DNA of 64,000 nucleotides, taken from positions 248,001-312,000 of the forward strand of contig JAEUUG010000015.1 in NCBI GenBank assembly GCA_016787565.1, in the 5' to 3' direction. This DNA is from Cyclobacteriaceae bacterium (GTDB taxonomy: Bacteria; Bacteroidota; Bacteroidia; Cytophagales; Cyclobacteriaceae). Of this stretch, positions 51,732 to 59,141 are shown piece after piece (within the stretch, counting starts at the first letter, position 1; every line of letters starts with the position of its first letter). The position numbers and the translations under genes are program-made. Below the pieces are notes generated by a model, which was not told the origin of the DNA, searched no databases, and worked only from the letters and a program-made list of their open reading frames with translations.

Positions 51732-54152
51732 ATGAGTATAGATAAATACGAAGCAGGAAGACAAACTTTAGAGTCATTAATTCAGGACTTTAAAGAAATT
51801 CAAATTGAAAAATTCAATGAAGCGGACACTAGATTTCGTTTCATTGATAAAATCTTGACAGAATGTTTGAATTGGGAGCCAAAGGACATACATAACGAAG
51901 ATGTAAGGGATAATCATTATGCCGACTATAAGCTAAATTTATTTAGACCAGTTGCAGTTTGGGAAGCCAAGAGAACAGGCAATTATTTTGAATTACCTAT
52001 TGGAACTTCGAAATTAATAATGCCTTTAAAATCAATATGCAAAGACAATCCCAGTATTAAAGAAGCATTATTACAAGTTAGTGGTTATTGTCACGAAAGG
52101 GGAATTAAAATTGGCATAGTTTCAAACGGCTGGCAGTTTATAGCTTTCATTGCAAATAGAAATGACTCTATTGCCCCTTTAGACGGTGACGGTCTTGTAA
52201 TACCATCATTAGAATTCTTCCGAGATAATTACAAAGAAGTTTGGAACTGTCTTTCAAAAAATGGATTTCAAGAAGATTACATTTCAAAAAAGCTAATAGG
52301 TGGTTCGGAAGAACAACTACCTCCCAAACTTTCATCAACTGTTACTAATTATCCAGGAATAAAAAATCGAAACCCTTTTCAAGTAGAACTTGAAATTATA
52401 AGTGACCTTGTTCTTGAAGATGTAATTAAAGAAAAGTCAATAGAAAGAGAATTTTTAAAGGATTGCTACTGTAAAAGTGGTTCACTGTCTCAGTATTCCT
52501 TATTAAGTAAACAAATACTTAATACAAGATACTCTTACCTCTTTGAAGGCAACGACAAAAAAGCTGTGTTAGAACAGATAGCATCAAAAAAAGGGTTGTC
52601 ATCTGATTTAGTTGAACTTTTTGCTAATAGTCTAAGTAAAAGACCAATTTTGCTTATTGGAGATGTTGGTGTTGGAAAATCTACATTTATAGACAACTTG
52701 TTACTCGTAGAAGCACCCAATGTTTTTGAAAAATCTGTAACCTTCAAAATTGACCTTGGCTCTAAAGCCATTATTTCACTTGACTTGAAGGAAGCTGTAT
52801 TAAAAATCATAAAACAACAGCTTATTGACATTTACAATATAGATATAACGGAAGATAATTTTGTAAGACACGCATACTTTATTGAACTTGAAAAGTTTAA
52901 AAAAGGAGTTACTGTTAAACGTCTCTATGAAGTTGCTCCAGTTCAAGCGGTTGAAAAAGAAATAGAGTTTCTTTCAAGCTTAATTGAGAATGAAGCAGAA
53001 CATTTAAAAAAATCACTTCAATACATTTGTAAAAACCAACAAAAACAGGTCATAGTATTTATTGATAATTGCGACCAAAGAAATGATGTTGACCAACAGA
53101 CAGCATTTCTTATAGCACAAGAATTAGCTTCAGATTGGCCTGTAATAGTATTTGTTTGTCTTAGACCAGAAACTTTTCATAGAACAAAGAAAAAGGAAGG
53201 GGCTTTGAGTGGATATCATCCAAAAGCTTTTACAATCGCCCCACCACGAATTGATGATGTAATCAATAAAAGACTTTTGTTTGCTCAAAAGATTACACGT
53301 GGAGAAATTCCTCTTAGTAAGTTGAATAATGCAACCAGCTTTTCAAAGCTTGACATTTTAATTCAATGCTTTATTGATTCTCTCGCCACAAACAAATATC
53401 TCTTTACTTTCTTTGAAAATGTTTCAAACGGTAACATTAGAAAAGCGGTTGAGTTGATTAAAAAATTCTTTGGTAGTGGACACGTTAATACTGAAAAAAT
53501 AATTGGTTTTATTCAAGAAACAGGAAAATATACCATACCAGTTCACGAGATATTACGCAGTGTTATATATGGCGACAATGAACATTACAGCCCTGTAAAT
53601 TCGGAAATTACTAATCTATTTGATGTTAGAACCAATGCCCCAAAAGACCATTTTACAATTCCATTGATTTTAGGTCTCCTACAAGACTATGCAGTGAATA
53701 ATCGAAATGAAGGCTTTGTTTCAATAAAGGATATTTATTCTTATATGCAGAAACTTGGTTTTCTTCCTATGACAATAGATGTTGCACTTAACTTTATGTA
53801 TTCAAGAGAACTATTTGAGACATCAGAAAAAGGAAATTATTTGAATACAGACAAAAATGAATTAATGCTTAGAGCGACAGGAACGGGTATTTATCACTTA
53901 ACACATTTATCAAACAGTTTTACATACATAGATGCAATTATTATTGATGTTCCAATTTTTGACAAAGACACAAGAGAAAAAATCTCAAACACCTTCGACA
54001 TAAAAGAAAGGCTGGACAGAGCGTTAATTTTTGCTACTTATCTTGACAACATTTGGGACAACGAAAACTTCAAAAACACTCACTTTATTTGGAAACAGAA
54101 GTCACAAGAGTTACGTGCAGACATTGATAGAATTAAAGAAAGAGTCAAATAG
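51732..54152 (+). CDS. Nuclease-NTPase protein with HsdR_N-like domain (possible defence gene)
   Basis: An 806-residue protein encoded in AT-rich DNA. Residues 1-180 look like the HsdR N-terminal (PD-(D/E)xK) nuclease fold: D65 in HYADYKLN, then E78 and K80 in VWEAKRTG, and Q115 in LLQVSGY. A P-loop NTPase follows, Walker A LLIGDVGVGKSTF at 308-320 and Walker B VIVFIDNCDQ at about 440-449. The C-terminal 250 residues are helical, without a recognised effector or sensor. Nuclease plus NTPase in one chain is a frequent layout of anti-phage systems, and it sits alone as the first cassette of an integron-like array. Its role is therefore inferred, not shown. The ATG at 51732 has no strong ribosome-binding site. 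Confidence 0.78.
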   Translation: MSIDKYEAGRQTLESLIQDFKEIQIEKFNEADTRFRFIDKILTECLNWEPKDIHNEDVRDNHYADYKLNLFRPVAVWEAKRTGNYFELPIGTSKLIMPLKSICKDNPSIKEALLQVSGYCHERGIKIGIVSNGWQFIAFIANRNDSIAPLDGDGLVIPSLEFFRDNYKEVWNCLSKNGFQEDYISKKLIGGSEEQLPPKLSSTVTNYPGIKNRNPFQVELEIISDLVLEDVIKEKSIEREFLKDCYCKSGSLSQYSLLSKQILNTRYSYLFEGNDKKAVLEQIASKKGLSSDLVELFANSLSKRPILLIGDVGVGKSTFIDNLLLVEAPNVFEKSVTFKIDLGSKAIISLDLKEAVLKIIKQQLIDIYNIDITEDNFVRHAYFIELEKFKKGVTVKRLYEVAPVQAVEKEIEFLSSLIENEAEHLKKSLQYICKNQQKQVIVFIDNCDQRNDVDQQTAFLIAQELASDWPVIVFVCLRPETFHRTKKKEGALSGYHPKAFTIAPPRIDDVINKRLLFAQKITRGEIPLSKLNNATSFSKLDILIQCFIDSLATNKYLFTFFENVSNGNIRKAVELIKKFFGSGHVNTEKIIGFIQETGKYTIPVHEILRSVIYGDNEHYSPVNSEITNLFDVRTNAPKDHFTIPLILGLLQDYAVNNRNEGFVSIKDIYSYMQKLGFLPMTIDVALNFMYSRELFETSEKGNYLNTDKNELMLRATGTGIYHLTHLSNSFTYIDAIIIDVPIFDKDTREKISNTFDIKERLDRALIFATYLDNIWDNENFKNTHFIWKQKSQELRADIDRIKERVK

Positions 54153-54161
54153 AAACACTAC

Positions 54162-54293
54162 CGCCAACATGCGTTTGGCGCAATGGGGGGTGCCGTGCAA
54201 AATTGAAAGTTCGTGTTTCTATTCAAGTGCAGTGCTGGGTGACAGTTTAGTGCTTCTAAGTCCCCCACTGCGCCAAGCGCAAAAACGTTGGGC
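54162..54293. repeat. attC-like recombination site A
   Basis: A 132-bp imperfect palindrome with the integron layout. The left end is CGCCAAC (54162-54168) and the right end GTTGGGC (54287-54293). The left arm TTTGGCGCAATGGGGG pairs with the right arm CCCCCACTGCGCCAAG. The central part shares GTGCAAA, TTCAAGTGCAG and TGACAGTTT with the sites at 55088 and 57703. Strand-transfer would fall between G and TT of the right box. It ends the first cassette and opens the second. Confidence 0.72.
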
Positions 54294-54320
54294 GCAATTT
54301 TAAACAAGAATCACGCGACT

Positions 54321-55079
54321 TTGGATACTATAGACTACGACAATTTTGCTGAGAAATGTGCTGAAGACTTAAAACAGCTTCAGGACAAATTCGACAAAGA
54401 CTACAATATCTCTGTTTATGAGAACTGGTTCTATAACCAAGCTACTGGACTGCTGACTTTTTCGACTGGAGACAACGAAATAAATTTCAGATATGCTGAC
54501 GTAGGTAGCTTTTCCGAAAAATCGAACACCTGGAAATGGTCGTGGGACAATGAACACACACTCGACAATGTTAAATCAAAAGCTGAATTAATAAGAGAGT
54601 TTGGACAGAATAATAATTTCTCAAAATTAACAACCGGATTCTTCGAAAGTAACGAAGTAGAGGCGTGGGAATTCGCTGCTATTGCAGCTAAACTCGTAAA
54701 CGGACTTGGTGTCTATCGACCTGTTAATGACAATCAACTGAAAATATTTTTGGTTGTAACTGAATTCGTTGACAACGAAACCGCTAAAACCATAAAGGAC
54801 AAATTTGTTCAATGCAATGCTCACGAGTACAAACGAAGAGCTTTTGTTTGTAGACATCTTAACAAAAAGGACAAAGTCGGATTCGAAGAATCTTTCGAGA
54901 CATTCGAGAATATGGAACTTGGAGATGATGATGATTTTCAAGCATGGTGTAATGAGTGCGAAGTAATTCGACAACGCGAAGACGGATGGAATGATAAGTC
55001 AATGCGATTTGCAGACATAAGACTGGTTTGTGAAGAATGTTATTTTGAGATGAAAGAGGCTAACCTTGGACATCGGTGA
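54321..55079 (+). CDS. DUF6882-like protein with C-terminal cysteine motifs
   Basis: A 252-residue protein. The central part (FRYADVGSFSEKSNTWKWSWDN and EAWEFAAIAAKLVNGLGVYRP) matches the DUF6882 type. The C-terminal 90 residues have paired cysteines, FVCRHLNKK, WCNECEV and VCEECYFEM, likely binding zinc. The start is uncertain: no ATG precedes the conserved part; TTG at 54321 and TTG at 54288 (inside the attC core box) are both possible. It is the sole gene of cassette 2, whose end boxes GTTGGGC and GCCCAAC are exact reverse complements. Function is unknown. Confidence 0.75.
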   Translation: MDTIDYDNFAEKCAEDLKQLQDKFDKDYNISVYENWFYNQATGLLTFSTGDNEINFRYADVGSFSEKSNTWKWSWDNEHTLDNVKSKAELIREFGQNNNFSKLTTGFFESNEVEAWEFAAIAAKLVNGLGVYRPVNDNQLKIFLVVTEFVDNETAKTIKDKFVQCNAHEYKRRAFVCRHLNKKDKVGFEESFETFENMELGDDDDFQAWCNECEVIRQREDGWNDKSMRFADIRLVCEECYFEMKEANLGHR

Positions 55080-55087
55080 AAAACTGC

Positions 55088-55251
55088 GCCCAACACGGGT
55101 TTTGCGTCAGGCGGGCTGACCCCGATGAATCGGGGCAGGCTGTGCAAACTTAGAGCTTTGTGTCCCGCCCTAGCGGGATTCAGTGCAGGTTGACAGTTTC
55201 TTGCTCCGATACCCGCCACCCGCCCGAACACCAAGCCCGAAACCGTTGTGC
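55088..55251. repeat. attC-like recombination site B
   Basis: A 164-bp site from GCCCAAC (55088-55094) to GTTGTGC (55245-55251). Arms ACGGGTTTTGCGTCAGGCGGG and CCCGCCCGAACACCAAGCCC pair imperfectly. It contains two inner hairpins, CCCCGAT-GA-ATCGGGG and CCCGC-CCTA-GCGGG. It is nearly identical to site C at 57703 apart from an 8-base duplication near the right arm. It separates cassette 2 from cassette 3. The 150 bases that follow hold the promoter of the next gene. Confidence 0.75.
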
Positions 55252-55378
55252 GTCATTGTACAGACCTGCCCAAATGACATTCGTTTGATCTTGATGAAAT
55301 AGAGCTGAAGTAAGAATAAAAAATACTTATATCGACATTAAAGTCAAAATAGACTTGTTAAGATGTGTTTATTTTTAC

Positions 55379-55386
55379 TATTTTTG
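55379..55386 (+). promoter_or_regulatory. Bacteroidota-type promoter of the DUF4143 ATPase gene
   Basis: TATTTTTG fits the -7 consensus TAnnTTTG, and TTG at 55355-55357 lies 21 bases before it as a -33 element. The element ends 17 bases before the ATG at 55404. Cassette 3 would thus carry its own promoter. Confidence 0.55.
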
Positions 55387-55403
55387 TTTAAATAAAATAT
55401 TTC

Positions 55404-56849
55404 ATGAGTATTTCAAGTCTTATTCCGACAGAGAAAATAGTAGAGCGTTTACGCTATGAAAACCCCTGGTGGGTTAATAAGCAAATTCCTGAAGCATACA
55501 GTTCTATGGCAAAACGACTCTACTTTAGTTTGTTTTATCCATACGTGATTGAAAAAAGTGTACGTAGAGCCTTGGTACTTATGGGACCAAGACGTGTAGG
55601 TAAAACTGTAATGCTTTTCCATAGCATCCAGCAACTGTTAATTGAAAATGTAAATCCCCATAAAATTTTCTTTATAGGTATCGACAACCCTATTTATGTG
55701 CATTTAAGTTTAGAGGACATTTTAAATCTTTGTAAACAATCACTCAATCAAAACAACCTAAATGGTTGCTTTGTCTTTTTTGACGAAATCCAATATCTAA
55801 AAGATTGGGAAAGACACCTAAAAGTATTGGTTGATTCCTATCCCGAAACCAAATTCATTGTATCAGGTTCAGCAGCCGCTGCCCTAAAATGGCACAGCAC
55901 AGAAAGCGGAGCGGGTAGATTTACCGACTTTATGTTGCCACCGCTAACGTTCCAAGAGTATATTCATCTTAGAAATATGAACCATCTCATTTATAACGGG
56001 AAAACAAATTATGGCGGCAATCAAATTCCTTATTGCCTTGCACACGACATAAAAGCGTTGAACAAAGAATTTGTTCACTACCTCAATTTTGGCGGTTATC
56101 CCGAAGTTGTTTTGAGTGAAAAAATTCAGAGCGATATGGGTAGATATGTGAAGAACGACATCGTGGACAAAGTGCTGTTACGGGATTTACCAAGTTTATA
56201 CGGTATAAAGGACGTACAAGAGTTGAATCGATTTTTTACTTACATAGCTTACAACACAGGTTATGAGTTTTCTTATGAAACAATGAGCAAAGAAAGTGGC
56301 ATACAAAAAGAAACGTTGAAAAAGTATTTAGAATATTTAGAAGCTGCTTTCTTAATCAAAGTGTTAAACAAAGTGGACGTAAATGCAAAACGCCTAAAAC
56401 GTGTAACAAGTTTTAAAGTTTATTTGACAAATCCATCACTACGCACAGCTTTGTTTTCACCAATAAGCGAAACTGATAATGAAATGGGCAATATGGTAGA
56501 AACAGCCGTTTTATCACAATGGATGCACAGGGAAAAATTAGACTTAACTTATGCACGTTGGAAAGAAGGACGTAGCGAAGGCGAAGTTGATTTGGTATTG
56601 GTTGACGACAAAAAATATAAACCAGTTTGGGGTGTAGAAATAAAATGGAGTAATCGCTATTTTGACAAACCAAACGAATTAAAAAGTTTAATTCAATTCT
56701 GTAAAAGCAATAATTTTAAGCAAGCATTGGTAACATCTATTGACCAATCAGGAGTGAAACAAATAAACAATTTAGCGTTTTCATTTTTACCTGCATCGGT
56801 TTATAGTTACAACATTGGCGACATAACTTTGAAAATGAAGACAAATTAA
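55404..56849 (+). CDS. AAA-family ATPase with DUF4143 domain
   Basis: A 481-residue ATP-binding protein. Walker A is GPRRVGKT at 61-68; Walker B is FVFFDEIQYL at 123-132; GSAAAALKW is the sensor-like loop. The C-terminal DUF4143 domain has a restriction-endonuclease-like core (GEVDLVLVDDKKYKPVWGVEIKWS near residues 395-418). Such proteins are common in mobile regions and are linked to toxin-antitoxin or defence roles, without biochemical proof. It is the only gene of cassette 3, and the boxes GTTGTGC and GCACAAC at its two ends are exact reverse complements. Confidence 0.88.
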   Translation: MSISSLIPTEKIVERLRYENPWWVNKQIPEAYSSMAKRLYFSLFYPYVIEKSVRRALVLMGPRRVGKTVMLFHSIQQLLIENVNPHKIFFIGIDNPIYVHLSLEDILNLCKQSLNQNNLNGCFVFFDEIQYLKDWERHLKVLVDSYPETKFIVSGSAAAALKWHSTESGAGRFTDFMLPPLTFQEYIHLRNMNHLIYNGKTNYGGNQIPYCLAHDIKALNKEFVHYLNFGGYPEVVLSEKIQSDMGRYVKNDIVDKVLLRDLPSLYGIKDVQELNRFFTYIAYNTGYEFSYETMSKESGIQKETLKKYLEYLEAAFLIKVLNKVDVNAKRLKRVTSFKVYLTNPSLRTALFSPISETDNEMGNMVETAVLSQWMHREKLDLTYARWKEGRSEGEVDLVLVDDKKYKPVWGVEIKWSNRYFDKPNELKSLIQFCKSNNFKQALVTSIDQSGVKQINNLAFSFLPASVYSYNIGDITLKMKTN

Positions 56850-56867
56850 AAGAAGAAAACAACGAAC

Positions 56868-56951
56868 GCACAACAGCGGTCAGGCAAGAAAACAACTGCT
56901 AACTCAATGTAACAAAAAGTAAATTTAACTGACAGCTATAGAAAACGACAA
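56868..56951. repeat. Truncated or decayed attC-like site
   Basis: GCACAAC at 56868-56874 is the exact complement of the right box of site B (GTTGTGC), so it is the expected end box of cassette 3. The left arm begins AGCGGTCAGGC, but no matching right arm or GTTRRRY box follows. A weak remnant AAAACGACAATG at about 56943 resembles the usual AAAACGTTATG ending. The site appears to have lost its right half. Confidence 0.45.
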
Positions 56952-56975
56952 TGACAAACCTATACCTCCAGCAAA

Positions 56976-57674
56976 ATGATTTCAGATAAAAATTTATCCC
57001 GAATTGCAGGGTTTTGCTACTTAGTAGTGATTGCGACAGGTTTGTTTTCGGAAGTTTTTGTAAGGCAAGCATTAAGAGTTTCAAATAATGCTCTGGCAAC
57101 TGCACAAAACATTCAAGCGAATGAAATGCTTTTTCGTTGGGGTTTTGTGGCTGATCTTATCAATTTTGTAGTTGGCTTACCCACCGTATTGATAATGTAT
57201 CACTTTTTCAAAAAATCAAATAAGATTCTACTTCAAATTGCTTTGGCATTAGTTATTATTCAAACGGCAATTATTGCAGTAAATCTATTAAATCAAATTA
57301 CACCATTGTTGCTATTAGGCAATGACACCTACTTAACTACTTTTCAACAAAGCCAATTAGCAACACTTTCCCTATTGTCCTTAAATATTCAATCACAGGG
57401 TTATGGTATTGGTTTAGTATTCTTTGGATTTTATTGTAGTATAATTGGATTTGTGATTTACAAAACTAATGCGATACCGAGAATTATTGGCGTATTGTAT
57501 GCAACAGCGGGACTGTGCTACTTGATCAATAGTTTTACAATGTTTCTCTCAAAAGGATTTTCGAATCCGATGTTCATTTACCTTGCAATTCCAATTTTTA
57601 TAGGGGAACTCTCTGTTTGTTTGTGGTTGCTCATAAAAGGTATTGACACAACAAAATTAGAAAACAAAAGATAA
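56976..57674 (+). CDS. DUF4386-family membrane protein
   Basis: A 232-residue inner-membrane protein of the DUF4386 family. The opening SRIAGFCYLVVIATGLFSEVFVRQ is typical, and about seven hydrophobic helices are visible. Function of the family is not known. It lies between a decayed site and attC-like site C, so it can be read as the gene of cassette 4. AT-rich codon use matches the other cassette genes. Confidence 0.88.
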   Translation: MISDKNLSRIAGFCYLVVIATGLFSEVFVRQALRVSNNALATAQNIQANEMLFRWGFVADLINFVVGLPTVLIMYHFFKKSNKILLQIALALVIIQTAIIAVNLLNQITPLLLLGNDTYLTTFQQSQLATLSLLSLNIQSQGYGIGLVFFGFYCSIIGFVIYKTNAIPRIIGVLYATAGLCYLINSFTMFLSKGFSNPMFIYLAIPIFIGELSVCLWLLIKGIDTTKLENKR

Positions 57675-57702
57675 AAGTTAGTAAATTTAAAAATGCCCGA
57701 AC

Positions 57703-57859
57703 TGTTAACACAGGTTTTGCGTCAGGCGGGGTGACCCCGATGAATCGGGGCAGGCTGTGCAAACTTGGAGCTTTGTGTCCCGCCCTAGCGGGATTCAGTG
57801 CAGGTTGACAGTTTCATGCTCCGAAACCCGCCCGAACGCCAAGCCCGAAAACGTTATGC
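57703..57859. repeat. attC-like recombination site C
   Basis: A 157-bp site from TGTTAAC (57703-57709) to GTTATGC (57853-57859). Arms CAGGTTTTGCGTCAGGCGGG and CCCGCCCGAACGCCAAGCCC pair imperfectly, with the same inner hairpins as site B. The left box does not match a box upstream of cassette 4, so that cassette may be rearranged. The right box contains an ATG in frame with the TspO gene. Confidence 0.72.
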
Positions 57860-57900
57860 CTCACCCTAAAGACAACCATGCAACATCAAACAAACAAAAT

Positions 57901-58380
57901 ATGACTTGGACATTAATTTTTAGTATCCTGACATTTTACGGAATACTAATAGCAGTAAATATTCCTGCCCCATTTATTGGACTTGACTTTGACAGCGGTG
58001 AAACACCAAAACTTTGGTACGCTCCACCAGGCTTTGTCATACCAATAGTTTGGTTTATCTTATTTACCCTCCTTGGAATAGGGAGATATAATCTTATTCA
58101 ATCAGAATTCAACAATTACCAATGGTGGCTTTTCGGACTTGCACTTTTATGTGCAACTTATGCCTATTACACTTTGGGTTTTGCAAAGCTGACCAACATT
58201 TCAGCGTTATGGTTCGGACTTATTGGAAACATTGTTGTCATTTTATTTGCTGCATTTGTGGTTTATAAACTTTTACCAATCAGTAAGCCAGCAGCCTTAC
58301 TAACAATTCCGGTAATTGTTTGGACAGCATTTGCAAGTTTGATAGTAATTGGAGAAATGAAAATTGAAAAACTTATTTGA
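57901..58380 (+). CDS. tspO: TspO/MBR family protein
   Basis: A 159-residue five-helix membrane protein. The family phrase APPGFVIPIVWFILFTLLGIG and the W-rich helices NNYQWWLFGLALLCATYAYY are visible. TspO proteins bind tetrapyrroles and cholesterol-like ligands and act in stress or photosynthesis regulation. I chose the ATG at 57901, which gives the usual length; one at 57856, inside the attC core box, would add 15 residues. It is the gene right of site C. Confidence 0.88.
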   Translation: MTWTLIFSILTFYGILIAVNIPAPFIGLDFDSGETPKLWYAPPGFVIPIVWFILFTLLGIGRYNLIQSEFNNYQWWLFGLALLCATYAYYTLGFAKLTNISALWFGLIGNIVVILFAAFVVYKLLPISKPAALLTIPVIVWTAFASLIVIGEMKIEKLI

Positions 58381-58384
58381 TTTT

Positions 58385-58609
58385 ATGACAACTGAAAAGA
58401 TAGCGATCATCACAGGAGTAAGCCGGGAAGACAGCAAGACAATTACGGCAATTGGATTTAAATGGGGTTTTGATGAACATAGTTGCTCTCAAATTTGTAT
58501 ACAAACCTCTTGAACTATACCACCGCGAAGGTGGCAGTAGGAAACTTACATTGATGCGATGAAATGGGCTGACACTGGAAACTTTGAGCTTGCCAGGGAA
58601 TTAATTTGA
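58385..58609 (+). pseudogene. Probable remnants of degraded genes
   Basis: A 42-residue frame at 58385-58513 begins MTTEKIAIITGVSR, the start of a short-chain dehydrogenase, and then loses similarity. About 20 bases later, in a different frame, the residues YIDAMKWADTGNFELARELI (58540-58599) look like the end of a Fic-type protein. No complete gene remains in this 256-base gap. The parts are short, so both assignments are tentative. Confidence 0.35.
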
Positions 58610-58636
58610 ATTTGAACTTTAACTAACAACAAAAAA

Positions 58637-59095
58637 ATGAAAAAACTACAATTCAAAAAAGAGATAAACGCAAGTGCGCAAAAAGTTTATGAAATGATGC
58701 TGGGCTTGAAAGACAAAAGCACCTACGAACATTGGACATCGGCATTTAATCCTACTTCCTCCTACGAAGGAAGTTGGGAAAAAGGAAGTAAAATTCATTT
58801 TGTTGGCGTGGACGAAACCGGAAAAAAGGGCGGAATGGTTTCTGAAATTGAAGACCATCAACCTGCCACATTTATATCCATCAGACATTACGGTTTTCTG
58901 GATGGTGATACTGAAATAACAACAGGTGAACAAGTCGAAAAATGGGCAGGTGGACATGAAAACTATTCCTATCACGAAAACAATGGCATAACAACAGTAA
59001 CAGTAGAGATGGACACGATAGACGAATACTTGGACTACTTTAAAAACACTTATCCGTCAGCATTGGAAAAATTAAAAGAGATTTCGGAACGCTAG
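58637..59095 (+). CDS. SRPBCC-family (AHSA1/polyketide-cyclase-like) protein
   Basis: A 152-residue protein with the helix-grip fold. Typical phrases are INASAQKVYEMMLGLKDKSTYEHWTSAFNPTSSYEGSWEKGSKIHF and TVEMDTIDEYLDYFKNTYPSALEKLKEI. Ligand or substrate cannot be told. No signal peptide. It is followed after 46 bases by a lipoprotein gene on the same strand. Confidence 0.88.
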   Translation: MKKLQFKKEINASAQKVYEMMLGLKDKSTYEHWTSAFNPTSSYEGSWEKGSKIHFVGVDETGKKGGMVSEIEDHQPATFISIRHYGFLDGDTEITTGEQVEKWAGGHENYSYHENNGITTVTVEMDTIDEYLDYFKNTYPSALEKLKEISER

Positions 59096-59141
59096 CTCGG
59101 TAGCTATCGGGAAGTTCAGTTTTCAATTTAACATCCTGAAT

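Noticed and set aside
55040..55234. Minus-strand frame through attC-like site B
   Set aside because: The region is a palindromic recombination site; the frame results from its GC-rich hairpins.
57757..57855. N-terminal extension of TspO through site C
   Set aside because: The extra 33 residues come from the recombination site and are not TspO-like.
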